NCBI RefSeq assembly: GCF_007751715.1
Contig: NZ_CP036292.1
Location: 6,517,339 to 6,581,338 of the forward strand
Length of the DNA stretch: 64,000 bases
Direction: 5' to 3'
Source of the DNA: Rosistilla oblonga
GTDB taxonomy: Bacteria > Planctomycetota > Planctomycetia > Pirellulales > Pirellulaceae
A model generated the notes under the pieces. The model searched no databases. It had not been told where the DNA came from and worked only from the letters and a program-made list of their open reading frames with translations. Position numbers and translations under genes: made by a program. This document shows positions 62,037 to 64,000 of the stretch, one piece after another (the stretch's first letter is position 1; each line of letters begins with the position of its first letter).

Positions 62037-64000
62037 GTGTCGAACGAAGACCAAGAAATACTCGATGAATTTGTCGTAGAATCGCTCGAACATCTAGCCG
62101 ATGTCGAGAGCCAGTTGTTGTCGATCGAAGCCGCGGGAGCGGAGATCGACGTCGATCTGGTGAACACAGTCTTTCGAGCAATCCACTCGATCAAAGGGGC
62201 TGCCGGTTTCCTCGGCCTGCCGCGGATCAACGAGCTGGCCCACTGCTTGGAAAACGTATTAAATCTGATGCGTGAGGAGAAATTGGTCCCCACGTCGACG
62301 ATTGTCGATGGGCTGCTGTCGGCTTCCGACACGCTGCAAGCGATGGTCGCTGATGTTGGCGCATCCAATGAAGTCGACATCTCCAATCACCTCGTCGAAC
62401 TCGAAAACTGCATCAAGTCCGGACTGGCGGGTGGATCGTCCGAAGCGACGCCACCGGCCGAAGCGGCTGTTGCAGCTGCCGAGCCACCCGCGGCGCAGGA
62501 GGCTCCCGCGACACCAGTTCCTCCCGCGACTGCAGCAGCACCTGCGGCGGAGACGACACCGATCGAGGTGCACATCCGCGAAGATCTGCCGCTGGCCGAG
62601 GCTTTGGACCTGGCAGTTGCCGACGCCAAGCGGGCTCGCGAATTCGCCGAAGCCGAAGCGGCAGCCAAGAAGCCCGATCCACGCGAAGCGATACTCGCCG
62701 CGAGCAGCGAAGAGCCGCGCAGTTCGGGCGAAGCCAGCGACGGTCGCAAAACTTCCAATCTCAAGTCGACGTCGGGAAGCGAATCGAGCATTCGCGTCTC
62801 GGTCGAAACTGTCGACCATTTGATGAATCTCGCCGGCGAACTGGTGCTCAGCCGAAACCAATTGTTGCAAGCGTTGGCGGCCCGCGAAAACAACGGCTTC
62901 GAATCGGTGGCCGCGCGGATTAATCAAGTGACGACCGAGATGCAAGACGCGATCATGAAGACGCGGATGCAGCCGATCGGCAACGTGTTCAACAAGTTTT
63001 CACGCGTCGTCCGCGACCTGGCGGCCAAGCTGGACAAACGGATCAATCTGTCGATCGAAGGAAGTGAAGTCGAAGTCGACAAAACGATCATCGAAGCGAT
63101 CAGCGATCCGTTGACCCATCTGATTCGCAACTCCGTCGACCACGGGATGGAAACGCCGGCTCAACGCGTGACCGCTGGGAAACCGGAATACGGCAACGTC
63201 TACCTGCGGGCTCAGCCCCAATCGGGCAAGGTCATCATCGAGATCCAGGACGACGGACGTGGGATCAACGCCGACGTGGTTCGCAGCAAAGCCCTGGACA
63301 AGGGTTTGATCACCGCCGAGCAGGCGCAACAGATGAGCGACCGCGAAGCGGCTCGGCTGATCTTCCTGCCCGGCTTCTCCACCGCCGAACAGATCAGCGA
63401 TGTTAGCGGCCGAGGCGTCGGGATGGACGTCGTCCGCACCAACATCGAAAAGCTGGGGGGCAGCGTCGAGATCTTCACGACGCTCGGAACGGGAACCTGT
63501 ATTCAAATCACGCTGCCGCTGACGCTGGCGATCATTCCCTCGTTGATCGTCCGTTCGGGAGCCGATCGTTTGGCGATCCCGCAGGTCAACATCAATGAAC
63601 TGGTTCGGGTCCGCCCCGAGGATGCCAAACAGCGTTTCGCCAGGGTAAAAGACGCCGATGTGCTGCGACTTCGCGACACACTGCTCCCCGTCGTACGACT
63701 CAACGAAGTCTTCGGCAGCCAACCCACGGGGCGCACGATCGTACAAGATCTCGCTCAAGAAGGGGCGGCGGCTCAGAACGTGATCGTCGTCGAAACCGGG
63801 CAACAACGCTACGGAATCTTGGTCGACGGACTTTGCGATTCCGAAGAGATCGTCGTCAAACCGGTGGGAGCTCAATTAAACGATTGTCCTTGCCTCTCGG
63901 GAGCGACAATTCTAGGCGATGGCCGCGTGGCGTTGATCGTCGACGTATCGGGGATTGCGAACTACACCAATCTCCGCGCCGTGACCGAACGGGCCAACGC
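62037..64000 (+). CDS. cheA: chemotaxis histidine kinase CheA, 3' end missing
   Basis: At least 654 codons; open to the right edge. GTG at 62037 with GGAGG at 62025-62029, spacing 7. HPt domain (~1-110) has phosphorylation site H50 in FRAIHSIKGAAGFLGLPR. An Ala/Pro/Glu-rich linker (~125-240) stands where the CheY-binding P2 domain would be. P3 dimerisation helices (~245-310, VSVETVDHLMNLAGELVLSR), then the ATPase: N box HLIRNSVDHGME (~360), G1 DDGRGI (~404), F box FLPGFSTAEQ, G2 GRGVGMDVV (~459). The CheW-like regulatory domain begins near 488 and continues past the edge. CheA passes phosphate to CheY in response to receptor signals. Confidence 0.95.
   Translation, partial: MSNEDQEILDEFVVESLEHLADVESQLLSIEAAGAEIDVDLVNTVFRAIHSIKGAAGFLGLPRINELAHCLENVLNLMREEKLVPTSTIVDGLLSASDTLQAMVADVGASNEVDISNHLVELENCIKSGLAGGSSEATPPAEAAVAAAEPPAAQEAPATPVPPATAAAPAAETTPIEVHIREDLPLAEALDLAVADAKRAREFAEAEAAAKKPDPREAILAASSEEPRSSGEASDGRKTSNLKSTSGSESSIRVSVETVDHLMNLAGELVLSRNQLLQALAARENNGFESVAARINQVTTEMQDAIMKTRMQPIGNVFNKFSRVVRDLAAKLDKRINLSIEGSEVEVDKTIIEAISDPLTHLIRNSVDHGMETPAQRVTAGKPEYGNVYLRAQPQSGKVIIEIQDDGRGINADVVRSKALDKGLITAEQAQQMSDREAARLIFLPGFSTAEQISDVSGRGVGMDVVRTNIEKLGGSVEIFTTLGTGTCIQITLPLTLAIIPSLIVRSGADRLAIPQVNINELVRVRPEDAKQRFARVKDADVLRLRDTLLPVVRLNEVFGSQPTGRTIVQDLAQEGAAAQNVIVVETGQQRYGILVDGLCDSEEIVVKPVGAQLNDCPCLSGATILGDGRVALIVDVSGIANYTNLRAVTERAN

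Noticed and set aside
61831-62079. 82-codon open frame overlapping the cheA start
   Set aside because: Overlaps the well-supported GTG start and ribosome-binding site of cheA; no recognisable features.
1-64000. CRISPR arrays, tRNA, rRNA, riboswitches, prophage
   Set aside because: No regularly spaced repeats, cloverleaf-like segments or phage structural genes were seen by eye; a covariance-model scan was not possible here.

Overview
The window looks like chromosomal DNA of a planctomycete, most likely family Pirellulaceae (Rhodopirellula/Rosistilla-like). The markers are two PSCyt1/DUF1549/DUF1553 plus DUF1501 gene pairs, a formylglycine-type sulfatase, a YTV-repeat cysteine-rich cell-wall protein, a Gly/Pro-rich wall-type protein, and several palindromic intergenic repeats. 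Coding density is high. GC-rich codon use leaves long meaningless antisense reading frames, and genes are short operons on both strands. No rRNA, tRNA, CRISPR array or prophage was seen.

Layout: 1-3.5 kb, end of a DUF1254/DUF1214 protein and a secreted sulfatase. 3.5-7.1 kb, repeat-bearing gap and error-prone polymerase dnaE2. 7.2-11.0 kb (minus), first cytochrome/DUF1501 pair. 11-14.4 kb, SnoaL-like secreted protein and a tandem-repeat Gly/Pro-rich surface protein. 14.7-16.6 kb, secreted M28 peptidase with PDZ. 16.8-20.4 kb, outer-membrane cluster Skp/OmpH-lpxC-lpxA-Gfo/Idh oxidoreductase. 20.4-24.8 kb, SGNH hydrolase, prolyl oligopeptidase, DinB-like protein. 24.9-29.8 kb, second cytochrome/DUF1501 pair and a stand-alone CoaB domain. 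29.8-31.5 kb, a complete Tn5/IS50-like IS4-family insertion sequence.

31.5-38.1 kb (minus): HD-GYP protein, HEAT-repeat protein, SDR, a truncated SecA-like ATPase and a small Cys/His protein. 38.4-49 kb: fumC, NfeD-type membrane protease, a lidless Hsp70 next to a KaiC/RecA-like ATPase, a DPM1-like glycosyltransferase, an esterase/SMP-30 fusion and trkA. 49.2-51.3 kb: two membrane-anchored proteins, the larger a coiled coil with two helix-hairpin-helix modules. 51.4-56.1 kb: YTV wall protein, TPR protein and two small secreted proteins. 56.6-59.9 kb: both subunits of an archaeal-type DNA topoisomerase VI. 60-64 kb: a small unknown, then cheX and a CheY-like receiver (minus) divergent from cheA, which runs off the right edge.

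Together the window shows Gram-negative-type envelope biogenesis (Skp, LpxC, LpxA), a heavy investment in secreted hydrolases and wall proteins, and chemotaxis signalling. The best leads for something unusual are the topoisomerase VI operon, the short SecA paralogue, the Hsp70/KaiC-like pair, the membrane-anchored HhH coiled coil, and an insertion sequence whose transposase gene sits behind a near-perfect sigma-54 -24/-12 motif and a left-end hairpin.
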